Shown here piece by piece: positions 48,521-48,750 of a stretch of DNA of 48,750 nucleotides. The notes under the pieces are model-generated. The model searched no databases. It had not been told where the DNA came from and saw nothing but the letters and a program-made list of their open reading frames with translations. Source of the DNA: an archaeon (GTDB taxonomy: Archaea > Nanobdellota > Nanobdellia > SCGC-AAA011-G17 > GW2011-AR20); the NCBI GenBank assembly GCA_002688355.1, contig NZCT01000024.1, positions 175,762 to 224,511 on the forward strand, read 5' to 3'. Numbering within the stretch: the first letter of the stretch is position 1; each line of letters starts with the position of its first letter. Position numbers and translations under genes: made by a program.

Positions 48521-48640
48521 ATGTTTTCAAGAGCCCAACTAAGAAGGTTAATGGAATCTGGTGATATTGATAATGTAGAATATGGACACATGCACCATTA
48601 TTATGATTCTAAAAGAAAAAGAAAAGAAGATTCTTTTTAA
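48521..48640 (+). CDS. 39-aa mini-protein MFSRAQLRRLMESGDIDNVEYGHMHHYYDSKRKRKEDSF
   Basis: Strong SD AAAGGAGGT upstream, complete ORF, followed by T-rich sequence. Confidence 0.5.
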   Translation: MFSRAQLRRLMESGDIDNVEYGHMHHYYDSKRKRKEDSF

Positions 48641-48750
48641 TTTTTTATTTTATTTTTTGCAAAGCATTTATACACATATCTCCTCAAATGGCTTTGCCTG
48701 ATAAGTAAACGAAAAGTAAGCTCTACCCGATAAGTCTTAATTCTGCCTGA

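Noticed and set aside
1-48750. CRISPR array, rRNA, transposase or integrase genes
   Set aside because: No regularly spaced repeat array, rRNA-like sequence or recognisable recombinase motif seen by eye on either strand

Overview
AT-rich window from an archaeal chromosome. The gene set (PCNA, TFS, aRF1, Cbf5, eS19/eL39/eL31, PDCD5, RpoL, MBF1, HerA, archaeal signal peptidase, class III signal-peptide-like membrane proteins) fits a DPANN (Woesearchaeota/Pacearchaeota-like) genome. That lineage call is an inference, not tested. Most of the window is ordinary housekeeping and membrane genes. The most notable signals are: (1) a single-gene insertion of about 1.34 kb (419-aa orphan protein) flanked by 38-39 bp direct repeats that duplicate the 3' end of a DUF59/MIP18-family gene; (2) a tRNA-Phe(GAA) gene of 100 nt that folds as a 74-nt tRNA only if 26 nt are removed between the D-arm and the anticodon stem, i.e. 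a candidate intron at a non-canonical position; (3) a PHPT1/Janus-like phosphohistidine phosphatase homologue divergent from a TrmB regulator and a putative ADP-ribosyltransferase-like protein, with a perfect 14-nt palindrome in the shared promoter; (4) an operon of three mini-ORFs (38, 42, 39 aa) behind a GC-rich palindrome at the right edge; (5) an aRF1 with TASNIKD in place of TASNIKS; (6) a fumarate reductase-type flavoprotein whose dinucleotide-binding motif lies upstream of any ATG/GTG/TTG start. Several small ORFs missing from the supplied track (eL39 and several mini-proteins) were added. All homology calls come from reading motifs; no database search was run.
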